64,000 nucleotides of DNA from Clostridia bacterium (GTDB taxonomy: Bacteria; Bacillota; Clostridia; Acetivibrionales; DSM-27016), in contig JAOAIJ010000022.1 in NCBI GenBank assembly GCA_026414765.1, positions 92,044 to 156,043 of the forward strand, in the 5' to 3' direction. Shown here one piece after another: positions 8,817-17,073 of the stretch; position 1 is the first letter of the stretch; the number at the start of each line of letters is the position of its first letter. The notes below the pieces were generated by a model. It did no database searches, was not told the DNA's origin, and saw only the letters and a program-made list of their open reading frames with translations. A program made the position numbers and the translations under genes.

Positions 8817-9803
8817 TTACTCGTCCTCCCTTCTCACAACTTCAGTAATCTTTACAGACACCTTGTTCTTTTTTACACCAGGCTTAGCATAGAACTTTAG
8901 CAAATCTCCCACCATTATTTCAAGTTCTCCGTTTACACTGGTATCCAGCGGCATTACGTCACCGGGCTGTAGTTCTATAAAATCATTTACATTGATTATT
9001 GTTTTTCCTAAAATCGCTCTTACAGGAACTTTTGTATTTTCGATTTTTATCTCTATAGTATCTTTTGTTTCTCTTGTTACTTCCTTTTCTATCGTGGAAA
9101 ACCAAAATCTTGTACTTAGTTTAGGAACTATAGGCTCTACAACCATGTGGGGTATACAGATATTTATCATACCTTCAACCTCTCCTACTCTGGCATTGAA
9201 GGTAACCAACGCGACCATTTCATTTGGTGAAATAATCTGTGCAAACTGTGCATTGGTTTCTATCTTTTCCAGTCTAGGTCTGATTGCAATTACATTTTCC
9301 CAGGGTTCTCGCATCAGATTCAGTATTTGTATGACAATACGCTCTATGATTGCCAGTTCTATTTCAGTAAAACCCCTAACCTTGTCAATCATAGTTCCCT
9401 TGCCACCCAAAATCCTGTCTACCAAAGCATATGCAATAGCGGGCGATATTTCAAATATTATTGATCCAGTGAGTGGGGTAAAATCTACTACTGCTAAAAC
9501 TACCGGGTTTGATATGGAGTTGTTGAATTCATAATATGATACTGCCTCAACATTCGCAACCTCAACCTGTACAAGTGTCCTAAGATATCCCGATAGGAAG
9601 TTGGTTATCAAACGTGCATAAGTATCATTAATTATCTGCAGAGTTTTAATATGATCCTTTGCAAACTTGCTCGGTCTTCTGAAGTCATGGCTTCTGACTT
9701 TCTTTTCCTGAGTCGTGGTTTGCATCTGCTGAACATCAATTTCTCCGGTATTCAGGGCTTTTAGGAGCTCATCTATCTCATTTTGTGACAGTATATCCCC
9801 CAT
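8817..9803 (-). CDS. fliM: FliM, flagellar motor switch protein
   Basis: A 328-residue FliM of standard size. The N-terminal peptide LSQNEIDELLKAL (5-17) is the CheY-P binding motif. A basic linker leads to RRPSKFAKDHIKTLQIIND and the CheC-like middle domain, and a C-terminal SpoA domain (about 250-328) pairs with FliN/FliY. FliM links CheY-P to reversal of rotation in the C ring with FliG and FliY. It ends one base before the fliY start, so the two are translationally coupled. Confidence 0.96.
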   Translation of the reverse strand: MGDILSQNEIDELLKALNTGEIDVQQMQTTTQEKKVRSHDFRRPSKFAKDHIKTLQIINDTYARLITNFLSGYLRTLVQVEVANVEAVSYYEFNNSISNPVVLAVVDFTPLTGSIIFEISPAIAYALVDRILGGKGTMIDKVRGFTEIELAIIERIVIQILNLMREPWENVIAIRPRLEKIETNAQFAQIISPNEMVALVTFNARVGEVEGMINICIPHMVVEPIVPKLSTRFWFSTIEKEVTRETKDTIEIKIENTKVPVRAILGKTIINVNDFIELQPGDVMPLDTSVNGELEIMVGDLLKFYAKPGVKKNKVSVKITEVVRREDE

Positions 9804-9814
9804 CTAAACACCCC

Positions 9815-10345
9815 CTAGGAATAAAACCATTTTTCAAATGTAATCTCGTATATTATATCCTTTTTATCTTCTTCATTCTCGTTGATAAGCTCGTTTATGG
9901 CTTTCTTCAACTCCTCAGCAGCTTTTTTCTTTGCATCAGGCTGCTTTACTTCCTCCAGTGTCCTGTTCATGAAGTATGTACCTATCAGCTCTTTTATCTT
10001 TTTTTGATAAGCTTGCACTTTGAGAGCTGTATCCTTGATGCTGCTTCCCTTAGGAGCCTTCTTAAAATACTCAAGTTCAATACTCACCTGAATTACAGGT
10101 AATACACCGGAATCCTTATTTTCATTTTTGAGATTAAATAACTCAGGTTTGCCTTCTTCAAATACTGTTAAAGAAACCAGGTCTTCGTCTTTTGGCACTT
10201 CAATGTGAGCTTTCTCAACAACTTTTTCAGTAGTTTTGGAGCCTCCACCTAAAAAGACATAACCTGCCAATGCAGCAAGGGTTAGAGTAAGAAATGCGAC
10301 TATAAGTAAAAGGACTATATTAAAAAAGCTTCCTTTGCCCTCCAA
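9815..10345 (-). CDS. fliL: FliL, stator-associated basal body protein
   Basis: A 176-residue membrane protein. One transmembrane helix (about residues 8-30) is followed by a periplasmic-side FliL domain (VIQVSIELEYFKKA, IKDTALKVQ) and ends at FEKWFYS, close to the family C-terminus. FliL surrounds and supports the MotAB stator. The start is a TTG at 10345 with a GGGGG site 8 nt upstream. It is the first gene after a 540-bp gap in which stator genes would often be expected in clostridia. Confidence 0.88.
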   Translation of the reverse strand: MEGKGSFFNIVLLLIVAFLTLTLAALAGYVFLGGGSKTTEKVVEKAHIEVPKDEDLVSLTVFEEGKPELFNLKNENKDSGVLPVIQVSIELEYFKKAPKGSSIKDTALKVQAYQKKIKELIGTYFMNRTLEEVKQPDAKKKAAEELKKAINELINENEEDKKDIIYEITFEKWFYS

Positions 10346-10642
10346 TGTTTATGCCCCCTTTATCTTTTGCGTAAATAAAACAAGTAATCCTTTGTAATAC
10401 TATATCTATCTGATTAATTAAAGAGCACTTTTATAAATATCTATTTTAAAAACTCCGTCTATATTCTATCATTAACCAACATATTTCTTCAATACTTTAC
10501 ACCTTACAAAATATATACCGTTATTGTTGTTTTTATCAAAAACTACTAAAAAAAGCCTTTATAATTTATAAATGGTATGTTTTCTACATCATGTCCACGT
10601 ATTTATAAGGACAAACCTCACCCATTTAACTTTATTAATCTA

Positions 10643-10671
10643 ATGATAATATTTTTACTATAAAAACTCAA
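10643..10671 (-). promoter_or_regulatory. Candidate sigma-A-type promoter for fliL and downstream genes
   Basis: Minus-strand hexamers TTGAGT and TATCAT are separated by exactly 17 bp. The predicted start would give a leader of about 290 nt before fliL. Matches in AT-rich DNA arise by chance, so this is a suggestion only. Confidence 0.3.
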
Positions 10672-10824
10672 TAGAAATTTTCTAAATCACCCTAAAATAT
10701 GTGCATTTTAGCTAAAATGTACTAATTATTTACATTATCACAAGTAAGTTAATGCTACATGCTATTTACGTTTAAGCTGGAGAAAATATATTACTTTGCG
10801 CAATTATTCAACCAATATAATTTT

Positions 10825-10863
10825 GCCGTAGGCTGCAGTATTTATTTGCCTGCAACCTACGGC
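10825..10863 (-). repeat. Inverted repeat just downstream of flgE
   Basis: Arms GCCGTAGG and CCTACGGC with a further TGCAG/CTGCA pair inside form a stable GC-rich hairpin 22 bp after the flgE stop. On the transcribed strand it is followed by AAAATTAT, not a T-run, so it is not a classic terminator. It could stabilise the 3' end of flgE mRNA. Confidence 0.55.
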
Positions 10864-10885
10864 CATATCTTACTTCATCTCAATA

Positions 10886-12211
10886 TTACCTCTTCAAATT
10901 TACCAGTTCCTGAAGCATTTCATCAGAGGTGGTAATTATTCTGCTGTTAGCCTGAAAACCCCTTTGTGTAACTATCATATCTGTAAATTCCTTAGATAAA
11001 TCAACATTTGACATTTCCAGTGTACCGGGATTCATCATACCCACACCCTCAGAACCTGCCTTTAACCCTTTTTTGAAATCACCTGAGTTAGTTGTCGGTA
11101 TAAATAAGTTGTCGCCTACCTTCTGCAAGCCTGCCGGGTTTTCAAAACTTGCAAGGGCTACCATTCCCAATGGCTGCTGCTGGCCGTTACTGTATATTCC
11201 GGTCAGTACCCCATCCGCTCCTATATTAAAGGTAACCAGATTACCCGTCGGATATCCGTCAATGTTAGTAGGTTTTGCGGAACTGTCTGCAGCATACATT
11301 GTAAGCTTTGTAAAATCAAGTGTTACCGGGAAATCGCTCGCCCCAACTGACGATGCAGGGCTAAATGTTACAGAAGGTGTATTGCCTGAACCTACTATGA
11401 TTTTTCCTTCTGTATCAAATTGTATTGTACCTGTTGAACCTGATGTACTAGGTCCTGATCCGGTATCTATTGACCAATTCCAATTTGTAATTCCACCTGA
11501 ACCACCGGTCGAACTAACTTTCCAAAATTTTACATTTACTTTATAATCATTTCCAAGAGAGTCATATATAGTCATAGGAACAGAAAATTGTGCATCTGCT
11601 ACTGTAGCAGATGCTCCCAAAGCGGATGCTCCTGCGTTCAGATTACCTGCAAAAACTGCATTTGCTGTAGCTTTTGCAGCTATCATTCTTTTGTTTTTAT
11701 TGTATTTATCTGAGTAAAGGTTTATAGGCTCTATTGTTTTTTCTGTATTATATTCATATGAGCCATCAGTATTTCTTGTATATTCCTGCCATCCAAGAAC
11801 ATTCATACCGTTACCGGTTACCAGATTACCAAGCTTATCTACACCAAAGTTACCTGCCCTAGTAAATCTGTATGTGTCGCCTGATCCGCCTTGTACTACA
11901 AAAAAGCCTTCACCTTCAATTGAAAGGTCGGTAGGGTTATCTGTCCTCTGCAAACTTCCTCTTGTTACTATAGTATCGACCGCACCTACACCGATACCGA
12001 GACCAACCTGCATCGGATTCTGACCACCCCTGCCTGTAGCCTGGTCTGGAGCTCCTGCACCCTTTAGGGTCTGGTTGAATACTTCTTGAAAGGTTACTCT
12101 ACCTGATTTAAATCCAACTGTGTTAACATTGGCAACGTTATTACCTATGACATCCATTCTTGTCTGATGTGCTCTTAATCCTGACACACCAGAGAACATA
12201 GATCTCATCAT
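10886..12211 (-). CDS. flgE: FlgE, flagellar hook protein
   Basis: A 441-residue hook protein. It has the rod/hook N-terminal motif (MFSGVSGLRAHQTRMDVIGN), the FlgE/F/G domain (EGEGFFVVQGG), a Gly/Ser/Thr-rich variable middle region that would face outward, and the conserved C-terminal helix NVDLSKEFTDMIVTQRGFQ. It polymerises into the hook on the FlgD scaffold. It starts at ATG 12211 with AGGAGG upstream. Its 143-bp leader contains a GC-rich hairpin. Confidence 0.95.
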   Translation of the reverse strand: MMRSMFSGVSGLRAHQTRMDVIGNNVANVNTVGFKSGRVTFQEVFNQTLKGAGAPDQATGRGGQNPMQVGLGIGVGAVDTIVTRGSLQRTDNPTDLSIEGEGFFVVQGGSGDTYRFTRAGNFGVDKLGNLVTGNGMNVLGWQEYTRNTDGSYEYNTEKTIEPINLYSDKYNKNKRMIAAKATANAVFAGNLNAGASALGASATVADAQFSVPMTIYDSLGNDYKVNVKFWKVSSTGGSGGITNWNWSIDTGSGPSTSGSTGTIQFDTEGKIIVGSGNTPSVTFSPASSVGASDFPVTLDFTKLTMYAADSSAKPTNIDGYPTGNLVTFNIGADGVLTGIYSNGQQQPLGMVALASFENPAGLQKVGDNLFIPTTNSGDFKKGLKAGSEGVGMMNPGTLEMSNVDLSKEFTDMIVTQRGFQANSRIITTSDEMLQELVNLKR

Positions 12212-12241
12212 AAAGATACGACCTCCTTCGTTTTCTATTCC

Positions 12242-12308
12242 TTCTGTCAGTCCGGAATAGGTAGCCTCCCGAAAGGGTCCGGCTACAGTCTTTTCTATGA
12301 CTAATTAG
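12242..12308 (-). promoter_or_regulatory. GC-rich structured leader upstream of flgE
   Basis: On the transcribed strand, arms GTAGCC and GGCTAC (12261-12286) enclose an inner CCC-TTTC-GGG stem. The word CCGGAC occurs once in the hairpin and once just after it, and an outer CTGT/ACAG pair could close the structure. A 10-bp palindrome ACTAATTAGT lies upstream at 12299-12308. It does not match the c-di-GMP-I, c-di-GMP-II or other riboswitch cores that I know. Two GGA motifs, of the kind bound by CsrA, lie in or beside the hairpin, so CsrA control is possible but unproven. Confidence 0.45.
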
Positions 12309-12354
12309 TATATCGACATAATTTTACATAATCTTAATAGAATTCTCAGCTTCC

Positions 12355-12741
12355 TCAGCCGAATACTGCCCCATCAATATTGGTAAACACATTCTCTTTC
12401 AGTTCGTTGCTGTTTACTGCGGTAATAACTGTCCTATTCTTCACGTTTACAACAAATGCAATATTATCAACTACTACAAGAGATTCCTTAACCCCTTTTG
12501 CTTCTGCTTTGTCAACAGCACTTCCAATTTTCTCCTTCTGTACATCTGTCAGATTTATATTTCTTGCCTGCAGTCTCATCTCGGCGTGCTTGGAAAACTT
12601 AACACCTGGATTCTGACTCATTTTATCCTGGAGAATCTTTCCAAAATCTCCTGTATGCTGACTTGGCTTTTGTACTGCAGGAGTTAAAGGGGAATTTTGA
12701 ATTCTACCTATATTGTTCATGAACTTATTGTTCACAACCAT
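12355..12741 (-). CDS. Flagellar operon protein of the TIGR02530 family
   Basis: A 128-residue soluble protein. The core KFSKHAEMRLQARNINLT and the end FVVNVKNRTVITAVNSNEL match the small family found between flgD and flgE in clostridia and bacilli. The exact function is unknown; its location suggests a role in hook assembly. The start is ATG 12741, with GGGAGGAG 5 nt upstream; an in-frame GTG at 12756 would overlap that site. It is 18 bp after flgD. Confidence 0.82.
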   Translation of the reverse strand: MVVNNKFMNNIGRIQNSPLTPAVQKPSQHTGDFGKILQDKMSQNPGVKFSKHAEMRLQARNINLTDVQKEKIGSAVDKAEAKGVKESLVVVDNIAFVVNVKNRTVITAVNSNELKENVFTNIDGAVFG

Positions 12742-12759
12742 AAAAACTCCTCCCACATT

Positions 12760-14004
12760 TTATGTCCCGGACGGCTTAACATTTGTTATGCTGTCTACCG
12801 GAACATCAACCTGGTTAATAACTGCCTTTATTTTTCCTCCAACCGTTTCATAACTTCCCAACTTACCTTTAACCGTTACTTTTTGTCCGGTAACAGGATC
12901 TTTTATTACCAGTGATACTTCACCTGCACCATTTTTATGCTGTTCAAGGTAATTATTAATATAGCCCGGATCTGTTGATCTTGTTCCGTCTGCTATTTCC
13001 ACTACCTCAGCATTTATACCGTCCATTACAGCATAATCTTCATATACACCGGCTTTTATTGAAGAAACTACTCCATTTACACCAACGATATTTTCCCGCT
13101 TCTGGTCATGTACACTTCCTGATGCATTGTAGCCTATAAGATTAGTATAAGTTGATATATTCGGTCTTTGAGTTCTGCTGATATTTGATACACTTGTCAA
13201 AGGTACCCCTAACTGATCAAGAGTAGCCTTTATCCTGCCTGAAGCATCTATTGTATAATCTTTCAGTACCCCGCTGACAGCAACCCTTTTATCAGTATTT
13301 CTGTCTACGATTTCTATTGTAACTACCTTGCCTTTATTCATTGCGAGATACTCTTTCATGTAATTTGAGTCAGCAGACGTTTCCCCTCCTGGAGTAATTA
13401 TCTGGGATACATCAACATTTACACCGTCCATAACTGCATAATCTTCATAAACACCCTTTTGCAGCGACTTAATTATGCCGTTAACCATTACAATATCTCC
13501 CGTTTCAGGATCATATACAGCTCCCCCGGCTTCTGATCCAATCAGACTAGTGTGATTAGATAGATTTGATTCTGAAGCTCCATATCCTTCTGTAACGTCA
13601 GAAATCCGCTCAATCGGGATATCCTTGCCTTTTACTACTACATAGACCTTGCCATGATCAACCTTTACACTTGTTACATCGCCTTCTATAGGTTTGGATT
13701 CTTTTGTGACATCATCCACAAGACTAGCAGTTACACGTTTGCCTATCAGACTGAATGCTTGTGACTGTGACAAGCTGCTGTTCATATTCTGCATTTGCTC
13801 AAGAGAACTGAACTGAGCCATTTGTGCAACAAATTCCTTATCGTCTACAGGTTTCAAAGGATCCTGGTATCTCAGCTGAGTAACCAGGAGATTCAGAAAA
13901 TCATCCTTCCCAAGCGTACCGGTATTTCGGTCACTGGTTTTCTTTGCACTGTCATCGATTATTTGTTGTATTGTTTTTTGGTTACCTACACTGTTTACTG
14001 CCAC
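12760..14004 (-). CDS. flgD: FlgD, hook scaffolding protein with duplicated C-terminal domain
   Basis: FlgD, which caps the growing hook. The N-terminal signature is normal: LGKDDFLNLLVTQLRYQDPL (31-50) and FVAQMAQFSSLEQMQNM (58-74). A Tudor-like unit follows at about 84-137 (SLIGKRVTA...IPIERISDV). The protein is 414 residues, far above the usual 140-250, because two long repeats follow at about 152-275 and 287-409. Both contain KGVYEDYAVMDG or AGVYEDYAVMDG, a leading LIG-x-A-x-G-x-V element, and a trailing piece resembling the 84-137 unit (VPLTSVSNI, VPVDSITNV). The start is a GTG at 14004 with GGGGG upstream. Confidence 0.9.
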   Translation of the reverse strand: MAVNSVGNQKTIQQIIDDSAKKTSDRNTGTLGKDDFLNLLVTQLRYQDPLKPVDDKEFVAQMAQFSSLEQMQNMNSSLSQSQAFSLIGKRVTASLVDDVTKESKPIEGDVTSVKVDHGKVYVVVKGKDIPIERISDVTEGYGASESNLSNHTSLIGSEAGGAVYDPETGDIVMVNGIIKSLQKGVYEDYAVMDGVNVDVSQIITPGGETSADSNYMKEYLAMNKGKVVTIEIVDRNTDKRVAVSGVLKDYTIDASGRIKATLDQLGVPLTSVSNISRTQRPNISTYTNLIGYNASGSVHDQKRENIVGVNGVVSSIKAGVYEDYAVMDGINAEVVEIADGTRSTDPGYINNYLEQHKNGAGEVSLVIKDPVTGQKVTVKGKLGSYETVGGKIKAVINQVDVPVDSITNVKPSGT

Positions 14005-14023
14005 TTTAATACCCCCAAACGGA

Positions 14024-15694
14024 TTATGCTGTCAGATTTATCTGACTGTCTGTCCATGCATAAGGATTTGTTTTTTGTACCTTTTCAAGATTGATTTCAT
14101 TATTGACGTTTATACCGCCAGTAATACCGTTTCTTGAGCCATCATCTTTTCTTCCGGTTTCATACTGTCTCTCGCCGCCAAAACCCTTGTGCGAATCCTG
14201 ACGTACAGATACACTGAACCCCTGTACTGCAAGGCCCTGTTTTTCCAGTGAATCTTTTAAAAGCTGCATGTTTGCCTCAAGTGCCTCTTTTACCTGCTGA
14301 CTTTCCGCTACAAATTTGGCAACAACCATCCCTCTTTCAGTTACTACCTTCAAGGAGAGTTTCCCGAGGCTTTCTGGATTCAGGTCCATTACCATTTCAG
14401 ACTTATCTCCGGTAAGTACAACCTTTGCCTTATGTACTACCTGTTCAATAATCTCACTCTTAGGTATGCTGCTGTCTTTAATTACCTTTGCAGCTTCATG
14501 TACATTAGACTTCTGGTTTTGTATTTCCGGGTGATTGTTTAACTGTACACTGTTCAAATTATCTGCTTTACTGCTTTCAATTATTGAACTTTTGGCTTCC
14601 GGGTTTCTTGTCATTGAAAATGCTTGGTTATCATCACCCTTAGCATTACCGGATTCATTTTTTGTTTCTTTCTCAGCCGCCTTATCACTCTTGCCTGGCT
14701 TTTCACTTAGATTTACAGGTAATTGCGTTTCTTCTGATTCGTCCTGCTTTGCACTGGAATCAGAAGTCTCCGGTAGGCTTTCGCTTCCAAGATTCTTAAT
14801 AAATGAAGCTTTTATTTCCTCATTTATTTCCTGCTTGAATTCTATCGGATTGTTCTGAAGTTTAGTTGCCAGCTCCTCCAGTTTGGTTTTAAGCCTTGCC
14901 ATTATAGCCTGGAACTCCTGTAAAGGCTTGTTATTATCTACTACTGTTAAGTCTACATTCTTAACTTCTATCCAGTTTTCCTTCTCCTCAAGTTCTTTTG
15001 CAGAAACTATGTTTTCTGCCTCATGGATTTTTTCGCTGCCTGTATCCTTTAATACCGTACTTGTTTCTTTTGCAGAATATTGTTCAAGTATGGTTCCAAG
15101 TGAGCCCGTTATCTCAGAAAGAACTCTTTTCTGCATGTCAGTAAAATTCGCTAATTCAGCAAGTTTATTTACTGCCGCTTCAATATCTTTTACATTTGTG
15201 AGTTCTTCAGGTTTTACATTTACGCTTTCAAGAATCTTTGTCAGTTCAATTGTCGTAACTCCCAGTATCTGTGCAAGGCTTTCCAAAACAGCATCCGATT
15301 TTGTTATCTCCTTTGGCTCTCCGGCTTTATCGTTATGCTCTACTTCCTCAGTTTTTGAAGTTCCAGAAGCTGCTTTGCTTTCTACTTTTTGCATTTTTGC
15401 TTCATGGTTAACAGCGCTATTAACTTCCCTAAAACTTCTGAACTGAGGCTTTTGATCCATATACGTTCCTTTGTCAGTATCATTACTATCTTTCCTTTTT
15501 GTTTCAGGTTTATTAATATTGCTATCTGTGCCGGTTACTTTAGAATATGGTCTGTTCAGCGTACCTTCCAGAATATCCTTAAACTGTGGAAATCCTGTCT
15601 TACCTGTGCTTTCCGGCTTCTTAAAATCGATTATCGTCTGCTGGGCATTTGAGACTTTTGACATGAAATCCACTGTATAGTTTTGCTTAAGCAT
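14024..15694 (-). CDS. fliK: FliK, hook-length control protein
   Basis: About 556 residues. A long polar, Lys/Glu/Ser-rich N-terminal and central region (about 1-400) is typical of the FliK molecular ruler. The conserved C-terminal Flg_hook domain (about 410-500) contains MVMDLNPESLGKLSLKV and VKEALEANMQLLKDSLEKQG. FliK measures the hook and triggers the FlhB switch. I place the start at ATG 15694, with AAAGGGGG 7 nt upstream, rather than the ATG at 15715. It lies 19 bp before flgD. Confidence 0.88.
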   Translation of the reverse strand: MLKQNYTVDFMSKVSNAQQTIIDFKKPESTGKTGFPQFKDILEGTLNRPYSKVTGTDSNINKPETKRKDSNDTDKGTYMDQKPQFRSFREVNSAVNHEAKMQKVESKAASGTSKTEEVEHNDKAGEPKEITKSDAVLESLAQILGVTTIELTKILESVNVKPEELTNVKDIEAAVNKLAELANFTDMQKRVLSEITGSLGTILEQYSAKETSTVLKDTGSEKIHEAENIVSAKELEEKENWIEVKNVDLTVVDNNKPLQEFQAIMARLKTKLEELATKLQNNPIEFKQEINEEIKASFIKNLGSESLPETSDSSAKQDESEETQLPVNLSEKPGKSDKAAEKETKNESGNAKGDDNQAFSMTRNPEAKSSIIESSKADNLNSVQLNNHPEIQNQKSNVHEAAKVIKDSSIPKSEIIEQVVHKAKVVLTGDKSEMVMDLNPESLGKLSLKVVTERGMVVAKFVAESQQVKEALEANMQLLKDSLEKQGLAVQGFSVSVRQDSHKGFGGERQYETGRKDDGSRNGITGGINVNNEINLEKVQKTNPYAWTDSQINLTA

Positions 15695-15722
15695 CTTTTC
15701 ACCCCCTTTCAACATTTTGTTG

Positions 15723-16544
15723 TTATTTTACATATGCAGTCTTGAGTTTTTCCGTTACCTTGGCTGCAAAATCTGGTTCCATTGCTGCCAACACTTCAGA
15801 TGCAACTGCTTTTTTCATATTCTTAAGTGTTTCCACTATAAGACTCATTTTGGAATTTCCAAGTTCCTGGAAAATCTGTGCCGATGCAGATGGATCCATT
15901 GCTTCATATAGCTTTGCAAATTCTATAGCTTTTTGAGTTGCTTTTTCTTCTTTCATTACAGCTTCATATACTTTTGCTGCCGTTTCCTTGTCAACTGTTT
16001 CGAAATACTGCTTAAAACCTTCCTTATCACCTTTTGCAATAAGGTCATCTATTTTCTTCTTCAATTCATCAAGCTGTTTGCTTCTTTCCTCAATTTGCTT
16101 CTGCTTTTCTTCAGCATCCTTCCTGATCTTTTCACTCTCTGCCTTTATTTTCTCTTTCTCATCTTTTTGCTGCTGCAAATCTTTTACATTTTTATTTGCA
16201 TCATCCAACTGTTTTTTTAGTTCATCACGCGTTTTCAACAATTCTCTATATTTCTTTCTGACCTCTTCTTCTGTCATAAATTTGTCATCGTCAGGATTCA
16301 GGGGCTTAGGCAGTGCAAGTTTCAATACTGGAATTTTTTGAATGTTCGGCCTGTATTTATCCGCAAGACCGTTTAAATTATTATGAATTACAATATAAAA
16401 AGCCCCTCCTAGTACCGCAGTCATTATAAGCGTTGCAACCAAAAACGCCAGTAATCCGAATACAAATCCGTTTGTTTTACCTTTCTGGTTTTCGCTTCCT
16501 TGCGGTGTGGGGCTTCCGGTATTCTTTTCCTTAGTCTTAGCCAT
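15723..16544 (-). CDS. ylxF: YlxF/MotE-like membrane protein with MgtE-N-type domain
   Basis: A 273-residue protein with a basic N-terminus, one transmembrane helix (about 27-52), a long charged coiled coil (about 90-185, rich in KxxDE heptads) and a C-terminal helical domain (about 190-273; KEGFKQYFETVDKETAAKVY, MDPSASAQIFQEL, MEPDFAAKVTEKL) resembling the MgtE intracellular N domain. This matches YlxF of Bacillus and MotE of other bacteria, which lie between fliJ and fliK. MotE stabilises MotC; the Firmicutes role is not settled. It overlaps fliJ by 8 bp. Confidence 0.78.
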   Translation of the reverse strand: MAKTKEKNTGSPTPQGSENQKGKTNGFVFGLLAFLVATLIMTAVLGGAFYIVIHNNLNGLADKYRPNIQKIPVLKLALPKPLNPDDDKFMTEEEVRKKYRELLKTRDELKKQLDDANKNVKDLQQQKDEKEKIKAESEKIRKDAEEKQKQIEERSKQLDELKKKIDDLIAKGDKEGFKQYFETVDKETAAKVYEAVMKEEKATQKAIEFAKLYEAMDPSASAQIFQELGNSKMSLIVETLKNMKKAVASEVLAAMEPDFAAKVTEKLKTAYVK

Positions 16545-16998
16545 CTTGTTCTCCTACCAAGATTTTATTATACTTATAGCTGGTTATTTCATCATTTATT
16601 TTTTGCTCTTCCCTGAGCTGTTCATTTAAGTATTCCTTATGTTTTTTTTCTCTAAGCTTTTCAAGCATTTCCTTTTCCTGTACAACCTTTATTAACTGTT
16701 CTCTATATCTATCGACAACATTTTGTGCATAGTTTATATTTTCTTTCTGAAGTTCTGCTTTTTCTTTTAAAAAAGAAATGTACGAACCGTATTCTTTTAG
16801 TTTTCCTACCATAATACCTTTACTGGACTCACCACATACTTTATTAATATATTCATCACGTTCATTTTCAATATTCCTGAGCCGCTCCTTTTCTCTTTCG
16901 AGCTTTTGGACAGCTTTACCCAATTCATTCTTTAAATTGTCTTCCATTTGTATTTTTACGTTTAACAAAGCTTGAAGCTTGAAAACAAACTTAGCCAT
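16537..16998 (-). CDS. fliJ: FliJ, export ATPase-associated protein
   Basis: A coiled-coil protein of about 153 residues. The start MAKFVFKLQALLNVKIQMED is the typical FliJ beginning, and the rest is almost all charged heptads. FliJ works as the stalk of the FliI hexamer and links it to FlhA. The ATG at 16998 has GGAG 6 nt upstream, so it is preferred to ATG 17010. It lies between fliI and ylxF, as in Bacillus. Confidence 0.88.
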   Translation of the reverse strand: MAKFVFKLQALLNVKIQMEDNLKNELGKAVQKLEREKERLRNIENERDEYINKVCGESSKGIMVGKLKEYGSYISFLKEKAELQKENINYAQNVVDRYREQLIKVVQEKEMLEKLREKKHKEYLNEQLREEQKINDEITSYKYNKILVGEQDG

Positions 16999-17073
16999 AA
17001 GATTCTCCATACGAAATCATTGATTTAGCTTTTACCTGGTATAAATATTTCTAAATATTGTACATATGCTCAT

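Larger units (their letters stand above)
10346..10885. other. 540-bp non-coding gap between flgE and fliL
   Basis: This is the largest gap inside the flagellar operon and is about 75 percent A+T by eye. I found no reading frame on the minus strand that looks like SwrD/FlbD (about 70 residues) or MotA/MotB, which sit here in many relatives. It holds a GC-rich hairpin next to flgE (10825-10863), a candidate promoter in the middle (10643-10671) and a small TAAAAT/ATTTTA dyad near 10695-10712. The layout suggests transcription is partly renewed for fliL and downstream genes. Confidence 0.5.

Noticed and set aside
10825..10863. Intrinsic terminator of flgE
   Set aside because: The stem is stable but is followed by AAAATTAT rather than a T-run on the transcribed strand, so it is listed only as an inverted repeat.
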